Position numbers and translations under genes: made by a program. Below the pieces are notes generated by a model that did no database searches, had not been told where the DNA came from, and worked only from the letters and a program-made list of their open reading frames with translations. From NCBI GenBank assembly GCA_050010535.1, contig JBEKKT010000024.1, positions 1 through 25,184 on the forward strand: a DNA stretch of 25,184 nucleotides. The letters run 5' to 3'. The first letter of the stretch is position 1, and the number at the start of each line of letters is the position of its first letter. The DNA comes from JAJRAG01 sp050010535 (GTDB lineage Archaea > Thermoplasmatota > Thermoplasmata > Methanomassiliicoccales > JACIVX01). This document shows, piece by piece, positions 15,047 to 23,115 of the stretch.

Positions 15047-16162
15047 CTATCTTGCATTCGATGAGAGAACAGCAGACTTGACGCGACCGTTCGCATCATA
15101 GTACTTTCTTCGAAACCAGAATGCAACGTTGACGAGGCTGATCAACACTGGCACCTCGATCAACGGTCCGATGACTGCCGCTAATGCGATTCCAGACCCT
15201 ATCCCGAACACTCCGATAGCAACCGCAATCGCAAGCTCGAAGTTGTTGCTCGCTGCTGTGAAGCTCTGCGCTGCTGCATGAGGATAGTCGAACTTGAAGC
15301 GTATCGAGGAGTAGAACGACACGAAGAACATTATCAGGAAGTAGATTACCAGCGGGATGGCGATCCTCAGCACATCAAGAGGCAGCCGGACGATGTATTC
15401 TCCCTTAAGCGAGAACATGACGAGGATCGTGAATAGCAGAGCAAGCAGAGAGATCTTGCTGATCCTTGGGATGAACTTGTTGTCGTACCAGTCCGCTCCC
15501 CTTCTCGGAAGCAGAGTGTATCTCGTGATTACTCCGCCAAAGAACGGTATACCCAGATAGACCATTACCGACTCGGCGACCTGCCAGATAGAAATGTTGA
15601 TCGCAACCCCTGACCCTGGTGCGATCGCTTCCGAGACGATGAATATCAAGAAGTATGCGTAGAACGCGTACAGAACGATCTGGAATATTGAGTTGAGGGC
15701 AACCAAGATTGCAGCATATTCCGAATCCCCTTCAGCGAGCTGGTTCCAGACGAGGACCATGGCGATGCATCTGGCAAGCCCCGTCAGAATCAATCCGATC
15801 CTGTATTCCGGAAGGTCCGGCAAGAAGACCCAGGCGAGTGTGAACATCAGGAACGGTCCGACCACATAGTTCAATGTCAGGGAGGTCGTGAACATCCTTT
15901 TCGCTTCCGGCTGTTTCGTAAGCTTCGAGAGCTCCTCGTACTTCACCTTCGCGAGCGGGGGATACATCATGAGTATCAGGCCGATCGCGATCGGGATCGA
16001 GGTCGTTCCGATGCTCAGGGAGTTGAGCGCATCGGCTATTCCAGGTATCACTGCACCCAGGCCAACACCGAGAAACATCGCCAAGAATATCCAGAAGGTC
16101 AGATACCGGTTCAAGAAAGAAAGCTTCTTCGTGACTTTCTCAGCCTTGTGTCGCCCCTCCAT
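15047..16162 (-). CDS. acr3: Arsenite efflux permease, ACR3 family
   Basis: A 371-aa membrane carrier with about ten helices that expels arsenite (and often antimonite) across the cytoplasmic membrane. The ACR3 hallmarks are clear: IGLILMMYPPLAKVKY after helix 2, and GLARCIAMVLVWNQLAEGD in the fourth helix region, with the Cys (132) that is required in studied ACR3 proteins. TAASNNFELAIAVAIGVFG is the conserved late helix. The ATG at 16162 has GTGAGGT just upstream. No arsR, arsC or arsM lies in the window, so control must come from elsewhere. A CTATATC box near 16254-16260 would give a leader of about 65 nt. Confidence 0.95.
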   Translation of the reverse strand: MEGRHKAEKVTKKLSFLNRYLTFWIFLAMFLGVGLGAVIPGIADALNSLSIGTTSIPIAIGLILMMYPPLAKVKYEELSKLTKQPEAKRMFTTSLTLNYVVGPFLMFTLAWVFLPDLPEYRIGLILTGLARCIAMVLVWNQLAEGDSEYAAILVALNSIFQIVLYAFYAYFLIFIVSEAIAPGSGVAINISIWQVAESVMVYLGIPFFGGVITRYTLLPRRGADWYDNKFIPRISKISLLALLFTILVMFSLKGEYIVRLPLDVLRIAIPLVIYFLIMFFVSFYSSIRFKFDYPHAAAQSFTAASNNFELAIAVAIGVFGIGSGIALAAVIGPLIEVPVLISLVNVAFWFRRKYYDANGRVKSAVLSSNAR

Positions 16163-16456
16163 TTGACCTCACCGATTGCGGAATGCTCAGGACCTCTAAC
16201 TCTGCATCGCAAGAGTCTCAAATCATTTCAACAAAAACTGAATTACTTTCAAAGATATAGACCTTTCACTAGAGTGCGAACGCCAGAAACTTCTGACTTA
16301 ATTTCGACGATCACGATGCATGACTTGTGCCGTTAGACTCTCCCTTGAGTTGACATTCTGGAGTGCCTGCTTCGTAGAGATGTTTGTATTTCCCCTTTGG
16401 CGCAACCTTCGTGCATGTTTGGGGAAGCCTTTATGCCAACTAGAATGGTAGGTGAC
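16163..16456. other. Divergent promoter region of acr3 and the Mth938-like gene
   Basis: No gene. Towards acr3 (minus strand) there is a CTATATC box at 16254-16260. The pentamer TTTCA recurs on the plus strand at 16226, 16247 and 16264, spaced 21 and 17 bases, two copies flanking the box; these could be contacts for an ArsR-type repressor but may be chance. Towards the Mth938-like gene a CCTTTATG element (16428-16435) lies about 26 nt before the ATG at 16457. Confidence 0.35.
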
Positions 16457-16837
16457 ATGGGTAGGATGCAGCAAATAGACCGGAAGAGAATCGAAGGCGA
16501 GTTCGGTTGGGTGTCCATCGGTGACACAAGGTACACCAAGGATGTCATCATCCATATCGACGGAAAGGTGAGGGAGAGGCAGACAGGCCTCTCCTCAGGC
16601 TATGAGGGAGATTACTTCCACCTTCCTCTGTCCGAGAAGGAGCTTGATTTCCTGGGAGCTGAGAAGCCGGAGGTCGTAATCATTGGAGCAGGGCACAAAG
16701 CGATGATGACGCTCACCCCCAGGGCGAGAGAGATCATCGAAAAGTACGATCACGTCGTGCTCTCCACTCCGAGAGTTTTGGAGCAGATCAACAAAGAGCA
16801 ACGAAGGTTTGTCGCGATCATCCATGTGACCTGCTGA
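16457..16837 (+). CDS. Mth938-like domain protein
   Basis: A single-domain protein of 126 aa with the same beginning and end as MTH938 of Methanothermobacter: a FGWVSIGDTRYTKDVIIHIDGKV opening pattern, the KPEVVIIGAGHKAMM strand-loop and the closing FVAIIHVTC. The family includes the mitochondrial complex I assembly factor NDUFAF3; the archaeal role is not established. The start is ATG 16457 or ATG 16466: the first lies about 26 nt after a TATA-like CCTTTATG, and the second has AGGTGA 10 nt upstream. An earlier in-frame ATG would place the box inside the gene. It stands alone and is divergent from acr3. Confidence 0.88.
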   Translation: MGRMQQIDRKRIEGEFGWVSIGDTRYTKDVIIHIDGKVRERQTGLSSGYEGDYFHLPLSEKELDFLGAEKPEVVIIGAGHKAMMTLTPRAREIIEKYDHVVLSTPRVLEQINKEQRRFVAIIHVTC

Positions 16838-16887
16838 CCCCCCATCGTGAAGAGAAGGAGCGAAGAGGAAGAAAGGGTTCCTCGACC

Positions 16888-16998
16888 TCAGTGCCTTCTC
16901 GTCTTGAGCACAACGAAGACCAGGACTACCACTGTCGCGATGACAATTATCGTTACGATAGCATGGAGCGTCTACCAGGCGTTCTCATAGCATTTCAT
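16888..16998 (-). pseudogene. Fossil of a membrane-anchored surface-protein tail
   Basis: From 16998 the minus strand reads MKCYENAW, an in-frame TAG (16972-16974), then TLHAIVTIIVIATVVVLV and FVVLKTRRH before a TGA at 16888. A hydrophobic helix with a basic end is the same design as the tail of the decaying Ig-repeat gene at 12811, where the anchor also follows a YEN sequence. It therefore looks like the last remains of a second such gene. The alternative is a tiny one-helix protein of 27 codons downstream of sufB; it has no start codon of its own after the TAG other than non-standard ones. Confidence 0.45.
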
Positions 16999-17026
16999 TG
17001 AGTCTCACAAAGTTCTATGAAGGATT

Positions 17027-18253
17027 CTACCCCTTGCTGATCTCCGCCACAGATATCGCCTTGTCGATCTCCGCCTTGAGATCTTGAGGTATGCCCCTGA
17101 TCCCGACCTCGAGGAATCCGCGGACGATCATGCCGACCGCCTCCTCTTGAGTCAGGCCTCTGGACATGATGTACTCCACTTGGTCCTGGGCGATCTTCCC
17201 GACCGCTGCCTCGTGCGTCATCTCCACGTCCGGCACGGTCGCCTCCAGCTCAGGTATCGCGAGCTGCACTCCATGCTCCTTTAGAATGAGGCCTCTGCAC
17301 TCCAGATGGGCCTTGATTCCTGGTGCGGTGCCGACGAGCCTTCCTCGCGCTATCGACCTCCCCCCTGTCGTTATCGTCCTCGAGAGTATTTCCGCCCTCG
17401 ATTTCGGTGCGGAAAGCACCACCCTCGATCCGATATCGATCTCCGCTCCCGGGTGGGCGATCGCTATCGTGTTGAACCTTGCCACTGCCCCATCCCCCTG
17501 AAGGTTCGCCGTCGGGTACATCTGTATCGTCCTAACGGGCTTCAGGCAGACGTAGTTGTTCACGTACGTGCCCTCTTTCCCCACGAATACAACGGTCCTC
17601 GGCCTCACGCCGATCTGCTCGGCCCAGTTATGAATCATGGTGAACGTTAGCTTGCCCCCGTCTTTAATGTAGAACTCCGATATTCCCATGTGGAGCGCTC
17701 TCTCCACTCCGGGCCTCGCGGCGCATCCCGTCACGACCTCGAGCTCAGCTCCTTCCTCCACGATGACGATGTTGTGGACCGTCTGCGCGACGTTCTTGCT
17801 CCCGACCATCAGGCAGGTCTGCACCGGCAGCTTGACGTTCTCGCCCTCAGGTGCTAGGACGAAATATCCATCCGCATTCTCGAGGAACGTCGTCGCGGTG
17901 TACTTGTCCGCTTCCGGAGAGACGGCCTTCCAGTAGTAATCTTTGACCCAGTCGTATTTCTTAAGGGCCTGCTGGGTGGACATCAGCTCCACATCCTTGC
18001 CCTTTCGGGACTCGTGCACGACCGTGTTGTCCATCAGGAGGAAGCTACCCGACCTCCCCTCCTCTGTCGGGATGATCCCGGAGTTAAGAAGCGTCTTCTG
18101 CACTTCCTTGCTCAGGTCTTCTAAGTCGTCAGTCGGCGGGAGGTCCCTCGGCGCAGCTTCGAACTTCTCGATATCGAGGTCCTCGCCGTACGCCGCCTTC
18201 TTCGATAGCGCCTCCTCGGCCTTCTTCCTCAGCTTATCTCGAGGATCTTGCAT
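17027..18253 (-). CDS. sufB: Fe-S cluster scaffold protein SufB (SufBD family)
   Basis: A 408-aa protein of the SufB/SufD beta-helix family, which with the ATPase SufC assembles Fe-S clusters in the cytoplasm. The N-terminal helical part (about 1-130) is followed by the right-handed beta-helix core with HNIVIVEEGAELEVVTGC, and the C-terminal helices carry TVPDVEMTHEAAVGKIAQDQ, the conserved SufB/D Glu-His region, and a MSRGLTQEEAVGMIVRGF helix. Archaea usually have this single SufB-type protein without SufA, SufS or SufE, as here. The ATG at 18253 lies inside the end of sufC (overlap of 25 nt) with GAGGAG about 10 nt upstream; a frame extension further upstream only runs within sufC and is not used. 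Confidence 0.95.
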   Translation of the reverse strand: MQDPRDKLRKKAEEALSKKAAYGEDLDIEKFEAAPRDLPPTDDLEDLSKEVQKTLLNSGIIPTEEGRSGSFLLMDNTVVHESRKGKDVELMSTQQALKKYDWVKDYYWKAVSPEADKYTATTFLENADGYFVLAPEGENVKLPVQTCLMVGSKNVAQTVHNIVIVEEGAELEVVTGCAARPGVERALHMGISEFYIKDGGKLTFTMIHNWAEQIGVRPRTVVFVGKEGTYVNNYVCLKPVRTIQMYPTANLQGDGAVARFNTIAIAHPGAEIDIGSRVVLSAPKSRAEILSRTITTGGRSIARGRLVGTAPGIKAHLECRGLILKEHGVQLAIPELEATVPDVEMTHEAAVGKIAQDQVEYIMSRGLTQEEAVGMIVRGFLEVGIRGIPQDLKAEIDKAISVAEISKG

Positions 18254-18954
18254 CTGACACACTCCTCGTACCCTCGCTCCCTGATCTCCTGCAACAGTTC
18301 CCCCGGATTCCCGGAGCAGGTGATCGTTCCGTTGCACATGACGTACGCTCTGTCCGCCTCAACGTAGTCAAGTATCTGGCCGGTGTGAGTGATGATGAGC
18401 GCCGACTTCCCGTCCATCGACCTCTTCCCGGCGCAGCCTCTCTTCCTGTTCAGAAGCTCCTTAACAGCCTTCCCGACTCGGTCGATGCTCTCGAGGTCCA
18501 CGCCCGACTCCGGCTCGTCAAGAAGATAAAGGCAGGGGTCCTGCGCGGAAAGCTGCAGCAGCTCGGACCTCTTAATCTCGCCTCCGGAGAAGCCGACGTT
18601 CACGTCCCTCTCGAGGAATGGGCTCATCTGGAGCGGCCCGGCTATGCTCTCCGGGTCGACCTTGCCCTTGCCGGCGACCCTGACCAGGTCCTTCAGCTTC
18701 ACCCCCACGAGGTTCGGGGGCCTCTGCATCAGGATCCCGATCCCCAGCTTCGCCCTGTCGTGGAGCGGGAGGTTCGTGATGTCCTTGCCCTTGAACAGGA
18801 TCCTGCCGCCCGTGACCTTGTAGTCGCTGAAACCCATGATCGTCATCAACAGCGAGGACTTCCCCGAGCCGTTGGGGCCGAAAAGAACGCTTGTGTAACC
18901 GTCCAGGACGTGGAGGCTCAGATTCTTGAGAACGGTCCTGCCGTCGATATTCAC
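18229..18954 (-). CDS. sufC: Fe-S assembly ATPase SufC, start codon problematic
   Basis: ABC-type ATPase (241 aa from the GTG) that energises SufB. Walker A GPNGSGKS lies at 26-33, the SufC-specific MQRPPNL Q-loop and FSGGEIKRSELLQL signature follow, then LYLLDEPESGVD (Walker B) and ITHTG with the switch His. The only normal start in frame is GTG at 18954, but it leaves out a conserved first strand: upstream in frame, eight more codons read T-LEIENLT-V, where SufC proteins normally begin M-LEI-NLxV. The codon at the expected Met position (18976-18978) is ACG, with GGGGGATC a few bases upstream. A non-standard start is therefore possible; reading further is blocked by a TAG. It is cotranscribed with sufB and overlaps it. 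Confidence 0.94.
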   Translation of the reverse strand: MNIDGRTVLKNLSLHVLDGYTSVLFGPNGSGKSSLLMTIMGFSDYKVTGGRILFKGKDITNLPLHDRAKLGIGILMQRPPNLVGVKLKDLVRVAGKGKVDPESIAGPLQMSPFLERDVNVGFSGGEIKRSELLQLSAQDPCLYLLDEPESGVDLESIDRVGKAVKELLNRKRGCAGKRSMDGKSALIITHTGQILDYVEADRAYVMCNGTITCSGNPGELLQEIRERGYEECVRCKILEIS

Positions 18955-19186
18955 CGTCAGATTCTCTATCTCCAGCGTGATGATCCCCCAGATTCTCGTT
19001 GACGGCTAAGCAGGGACTTAAGGTTATCGACAATGTTCCATGAAGTCGGACATAGGTCCTGTGTCTCGGGAGCAAAGAACGACCCGCCTGGAGGAACCTA
19101 TGGTCCTACTCGCCGGACGAATCGAACTCCTTTTATTCCTCTATCCACATTGAGGCTTGCGTTCATTTCGTAGGGATGGGATCGCG

Positions 19187-20401
19187 ATGGCAGAGCAGCA
19201 GACTAGCCTGAGGGATGACCCCGTTGGGAGTTCAAGAAAGAGCGCCTTCAGGTTCGTCGTATTATTGGGCCTGGTCAGCCTTTTCGCGGACATTACGTAC
19301 GAGGGAGCGAAGAGTATCATCGGCTCGTACCTCGCGATCCTCGGTGCCAGCGCCACGGCGGTCGCTTTCATCATCGGCTTCGGGGAGCTCATCGGTTACA
19401 CTCCCCGCATCCTGTCCGGCAGCCTGGTCGACAAGACGGGGCGATACTGGACCCTGATGTTCGTCGGGTACGGCGTGAATCTTTTCGCGGTCCCGTTCCT
19501 CGCCTTCACCGGCGACTGGGCGTCGGCCGCGGTGTTGATCATCATCGAACGCGCCGGCAATGCACTTCGCGCACCCGCCCGAGACTCCATGCTTTCCCAT
19601 GCCGCCAAGGAGATGGGGAGCGGTTGGGCATTCGGCCTGCATGAGGCGATTAGCTCGGTGGGGGCGATGCTCGGGCCGGTGGCGGTGGCGCTCGTCATCA
19701 TGTTCAAGGGAGGATACGAGCTTGGCTTCGCGATCCTGGTCTTTCCCGCCATCGTGGCGATCATAGTCCTCTTCGCGGCATGGAAGCACTGTCCGAAGCC
19801 GAGGGAACTCGAGGTCGTGGAAGTGCCGCAGGGCCGGAAGAAGTTCCCGAAGGCCTTCTGGCTGTACGTCGCCGCCGCGTCCCTCATCGCCGCCGGCTAT
19901 GCCGACTACCCGTTCATCGCCTATCACTTCCAGAAGATCGCGTCTGTCTCAGGGCTATGGATCCCTATCTTCTACGCCATGGCGAACGGCGTGACCGCCC
20001 TGGCCGCTCTGGGCTTTGGGAGGCTGTACGACCGCAAGGGCATGACCGTGCTGATTCTCGGTACGTTCGTCTCCGCGTTCTTCGCACCTCTGGTCTTCTT
20101 TGGCGACTTCTACTTTGCCCTCGCAGGAATGGCGCTGTTTGGATTGGGGTTGGGACTACAGGGGTCCATCATACGGGCGGTCATAGCTCAGATAATCCCT
20201 CCGAACAAGCGCGGCTCAGCCTATGGCGTTTTCTCCATGGCATTCGGGATCTTCTGGTTCTTTGGGACAGCGATGATGGGCATTCTCTACATGTATTCTG
20301 TTTGGGCGACCGTCGTGTTCTCGCTCGTCGCTCAGCTCGCTGGAGTGGCTATGTTCATCGAAGTCAGAAAGAGGATGAAGTGGGCACCGACTGCTGATTG
20401 A
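19187..20401 (+). CDS. MFS transporter, 12 helices
   Basis: A 404-aa major-facilitator carrier with about 12 helices and a charged central loop (about residues 205-225). Motif A is visible in the first half as GSLVDKTGRYW and in the second half as GRLYDRKGM. The FADITYEGAKSIIGSYLAILGAS opening is typical of a group of archaeal and bacterial MFS proteins of unknown substrate. The ATG at 19187 is used because GGGATGGGA lies upstream and an earlier TTG in frame would only add charged residues. TTTTATT at about 19130 is a likely TATA box. It is divergent from sufC; nothing links the two functionally. Confidence 0.88.
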   Translation: MAEQQTSLRDDPVGSSRKSAFRFVVLLGLVSLFADITYEGAKSIIGSYLAILGASATAVAFIIGFGELIGYTPRILSGSLVDKTGRYWTLMFVGYGVNLFAVPFLAFTGDWASAAVLIIIERAGNALRAPARDSMLSHAAKEMGSGWAFGLHEAISSVGAMLGPVAVALVIMFKGGYELGFAILVFPAIVAIIVLFAAWKHCPKPRELEVVEVPQGRKKFPKAFWLYVAAASLIAAGYADYPFIAYHFQKIASVSGLWIPIFYAMANGVTALAALGFGRLYDRKGMTVLILGTFVSAFFAPLVFFGDFYFALAGMALFGLGLGLQGSIIRAVIAQIIPPNKRGSAYGVFSMAFGIFWFFGTAMMGILYMYSVWATVVFSLVAQLAGVAMFIEVRKRMKWAPTAD

Positions 20402-20575
20402 GGCGCCTTCTGATCGAAGAATACGAGCAGCATGAATCCTGCTCCGGTGGCTTTTCTGGGTTCAGTTGCAGCTCTCTCCGTCGACTGGGATGAAGGCTAA
20501 TCCTGCTGTTTGAGCCTGTATTGTTGTGACCTTCTGCTCGCGATAGCCCGCTCCTAAAGCAAATATCGTGGAAGG

Positions 20576-20659
20576 TTTAACTATCACATCCCTCATACTT
20601 TGTTTGTGAGTGTAATGACCGTTCCGGGAGAACGGCCAGAAGGGGGAAAATCCCTTTGA
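20576..20659 (+). promoter_or_regulatory. Leader with mini-ORF and hairpins controlling the HdrA-like gene
   Basis: A TATA-like TTTAACTAT (20576-20584) is followed by ATG at 20615 opening a 14-codon frame (MTVPGERPEGGKSL). Its TGA (20657-20659) overlaps the TTG start of the HdrA-like gene as TTGA. Inside the mini-ORF CCGTTC-CGGGA-GAACGG (20619-20635) is a perfect 6-bp hairpin. The ribosome site AGGGGG (20641-20646) can pair through AGGG with CCCT (20652-20655), directly beside the TTG. All elements are visible; translational control through them is inferred. Confidence 0.5.
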
Positions 20660-21735
20660 GAAGAAGCGTGCTTATTATCGGAGGAGGGGTCGCTGGAATG
20701 CAGGCGGCCCTGGATCTGGCTAAGATGGGGCTCGAGGTCGATCTGGTCGAGAAGAAGCCTAGGCTCGGAGGGAGGTTGGCGGATCTGAATCGGGTTTATC
20801 CAAGCATGCAGCCTGCGCAGGAGATTGTCTCGAGGATCGGTCGAGAGCTCTTGAACCGTAAGAGTGCGAGGATTCACTTGGAGACCGAGGTCGTCTCGGT
20901 GATCGGCGTTGCCGGGGACTTCTCTGTCGAACTGCTATCGAGGAAGGGCACCGAGAAGGAGAAGTGCTTGAGTCTGACCGTCGGTGGCATCATTCTGGCG
21001 ACCGGGCTTGAGCCCATAGACCCCTCAATCATACCCGAGTTCGGCTACGGGCGGTGGAAGGACGTGATCACTTCACTTGAGTTCGAGGGGATGTTGGCAA
21101 ACGCCGAAAGGACGAGGGAACCGTTGTCCAGGCCGAGCGACGGTCAAGTCACGAAAAGCATCGCCTTCGTACAGTGCGTAGGCTCGAGGGTCGAGAAAAG
21201 GGGCGTACCTTACTGCAGCTCGGTCTGCTGCATGGGGGCGATCAAGAACTCGATTCTCGTCAAGGAACGTTTTCCCGAGACGCAGCTTTGGGTATTGTAC
21301 ATAGATATAAGGGCGCAGGGGAAGGGACACGAGGATCTCTACAAGAAGGCGAGGCAGTTCGGCGTGAAGTTCGTCCGAGGACAGCCTTCGATGGTCATGA
21401 AGAGATCCGACTCCGACAAGATACTGGTCTGCGGAGAGAACACGCTGCTCAGGGAGCTCTATGAGATTCCGGTGGACCTGGTGGTGCTGAGCGTTGGGTT
21501 GAGGCAGCCGGCGGACAACGTACGATTACTGCGCATGCTAGGCGTGGCCCAGACCCCGGACGGACTCGCTGTCGAGAAAGATATATGCGTGGCGCCAGGG
21601 GAGTCCTCTGTCACTGGGGTCTTCCTCGCGGGAATGATCGATTCCCCCAAAGATATATGCGCTTCTATCGCTCAGGGCGGGGCGGCCGCGGCTAAGATGA
21701 AAGCGCTCGCGAACGAGATCGACCTGAGGAAGTGA
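20656..21735 (+). CDS. HdrA-like FAD-dependent oxidoreductase without ferredoxin domains
   Basis: A 359-aa flavoprotein of the heterodisulfide reductase subunit A family. The N-terminal FAD-binding motif GGGVAGMQA is at 9-17, ATGLEP at 115-120, and the HdrA-specific FVQCVGSR (C174) with PYCSSVCCMGAIK (C187, C191, C192) follows. These four Cys match those that hold a 4Fe-4S cluster near the flavin in HdrA. Full HdrA proteins are about 650 aa; here the inserted and C-terminal ferredoxin domains are absent, and the usual Cys-containing FPTLDC-type motif is YPSMQPAQE. No HdrB, HdrC or Mvh gene is adjacent. The TTG start is set by AGGGGG upstream and by the family opening RRSVLIIGGG. Its electron partner is unknown. 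Confidence 0.88.
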   Translation: MRRSVLIIGGGVAGMQAALDLAKMGLEVDLVEKKPRLGGRLADLNRVYPSMQPAQEIVSRIGRELLNRKSARIHLETEVVSVIGVAGDFSVELLSRKGTEKEKCLSLTVGGIILATGLEPIDPSIIPEFGYGRWKDVITSLEFEGMLANAERTREPLSRPSDGQVTKSIAFVQCVGSRVEKRGVPYCSSVCCMGAIKNSILVKERFPETQLWVLYIDIRAQGKGHEDLYKKARQFGVKFVRGQPSMVMKRSDSDKILVCGENTLLRELYEIPVDLVVLSVGLRQPADNVRLLRMLGVAQTPDGLAVEKDICVAPGESSVTGVFLAGMIDSPKDICASIAQGGAAAAKMKALANEIDLRK

Positions 21736-21746
21736 GGTATCTCCCT

Positions 21747-22946
21747 TCAGCGGGTCTCCGCCACTATCTTCTTGAAATCCTCTTCGCTCAGGAGCCCCTT
21801 CCTCCTGATCGATTCTTCCTTCAACCTGAGCAGGACTCTCCTCGCCTTCTCTTCGCTCATCTTCATGTCGAACTTCTCAGCATAGTACTGTACCGAAGCA
21901 AGTCCGCTCTTCTTCCCGAGAACAATCTTCGGGGCGTCTTGTCCGACAAGGCGCCAGTCGTACGGAAACATCGTCAGTGCACGGTTCTTCTTTTCGAGCG
22001 TCTTCCACCATCCCGCGACGATGCCAGACTCTACGTCGTATAGCTCGTTCCCTACAATCGCCTTGTTAGGTGCTTTCCTCACGCCGCTCGCCTTCTCGAC
22101 CGCATCGGACAGTTCCTTGAACCTGGAGAAGTCGAGATCGATGTCCTGACCGTAAAGGAGCTTGAGGCACATCGCAGTCTCCTCAAATGATGCATTGCCG
22201 GACCTTTCCCCGAGGCCATTGACGGTCGTGTGGACGACCTCCGCCCCCGCCTTCACACCGGCCAGGGTGTTCGCCACCGCCAGTCCGAAGTCGTTGTGCG
22301 TGTGGACCTCGATCGGGACCTTGAAGTGCTTCTTCAGCATCTTGACTAGATTGGTCATCCCCTCCGGCGAGAGGACGCCGAACGTGTCGACGACGTTGAG
22401 CGCGTCCATATGCCCCTCTGTCGCGACCGCTTTGATGAGGTCGAGGGACCAAGCACTGTCAGCCCTCGACAGGTCGATGCAGAAAAAGGAAACATACAAT
22501 CCGTGGTCGTGTGCGTAGGCTGTGGCCTCGACCGCCAAGCTCTTCGCCTTCTCTTCCGACCATTCGTACGCGTCCCCGATGAGCTGTCCGCTCGATGGCA
22601 CTTCCATTATGACTCCGTCCACGCCGCAGTCGACGGATGTCTCGACATCGTCCTTCATGCATCTCGTGAACGCGAAGATCTCGCTTTCTAGCCCAGCGTT
22701 GGCAAGCATCTTGACCGCCTTCTTGTCGTCCTCCGAGACTAGAGGCATGCCTCCTTCGATCCTGTCGATGCCGATCTCGCTCATCATCGTCCCGATCCTG
22801 AATTTCTCATCGCTGGTGAACACAACGCCGGGCTGCTGCTCTCCATCTCGGAAAGTAGTGTCGTGGAATCTGATCTTCTTCGGGAACTTGATCTCCTTGG
22901 CAAAATTGTAGTGGCTGACCCAGAACTGGTCGGATTTCCATTTCAT
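21747..22946 (-). CDS. Homocitrate/2-isopropylmalate synthase-like acyl-CoA condensing enzyme (COG0119)
   Basis: A TIM-barrel enzyme of 399 aa that would condense acetyl-CoA with a 2-oxo acid. FHDTTFRDGEQQPG (27-40) contains the catalytic R33, D34 and E36; EVHTHNDFGLAVANT holds the metal ligands H215 and H217; NGLGERSGNA (243-252) is the third signature. There is no LeuA-type regulatory domain, so leucine feedback is unlikely. The N-terminal WVSHYNFAKEI segment and SFFCIDLSRADS in place of the usual EDxxRxD stretch mark a divergent subgroup, not a standard LeuA, CimA or NifV/AksA. Substrate therefore unknown. It is convergent with the HdrA-like gene (11 nt apart) and has GAGGAAT before the ATG. 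Confidence 0.85.
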   Translation of the reverse strand: MKWKSDQFWVSHYNFAKEIKFPKKIRFHDTTFRDGEQQPGVVFTSDEKFRIGTMMSEIGIDRIEGGMPLVSEDDKKAVKMLANAGLESEIFAFTRCMKDDVETSVDCGVDGVIMEVPSSGQLIGDAYEWSEEKAKSLAVEATAYAHDHGLYVSFFCIDLSRADSAWSLDLIKAVATEGHMDALNVVDTFGVLSPEGMTNLVKMLKKHFKVPIEVHTHNDFGLAVANTLAGVKAGAEVVHTTVNGLGERSGNASFEETAMCLKLLYGQDIDLDFSRFKELSDAVEKASGVRKAPNKAIVGNELYDVESGIVAGWWKTLEKKNRALTMFPYDWRLVGQDAPKIVLGKKSGLASVQYYAEKFDMKMSEEKARRVLLRLKEESIRRKGLLSEEDFKKIVAETR

Positions 22947-23115
22947 GTCGGATTCCTCTGTGGCGGTAAGGGAGTATCCATCTAAAAAAGCCTGCGCATC
23001 GCAGTGTCACAACGTCTGATTAATCGTATGTGATGAATGAGGGGCGGGATTTCCTTTTGCGGTCAATGACGATGGTCCAGCAAAGGTTAAGAACATCCTT
23101 GTTGTTGCACATTGC

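Noticed and set aside
19780..20397. 205-codon plus-strand frame inside the MFS gene
   Set aside because: It is an Arg-rich shadow of a 12-helix transporter with intact MFS motifs.
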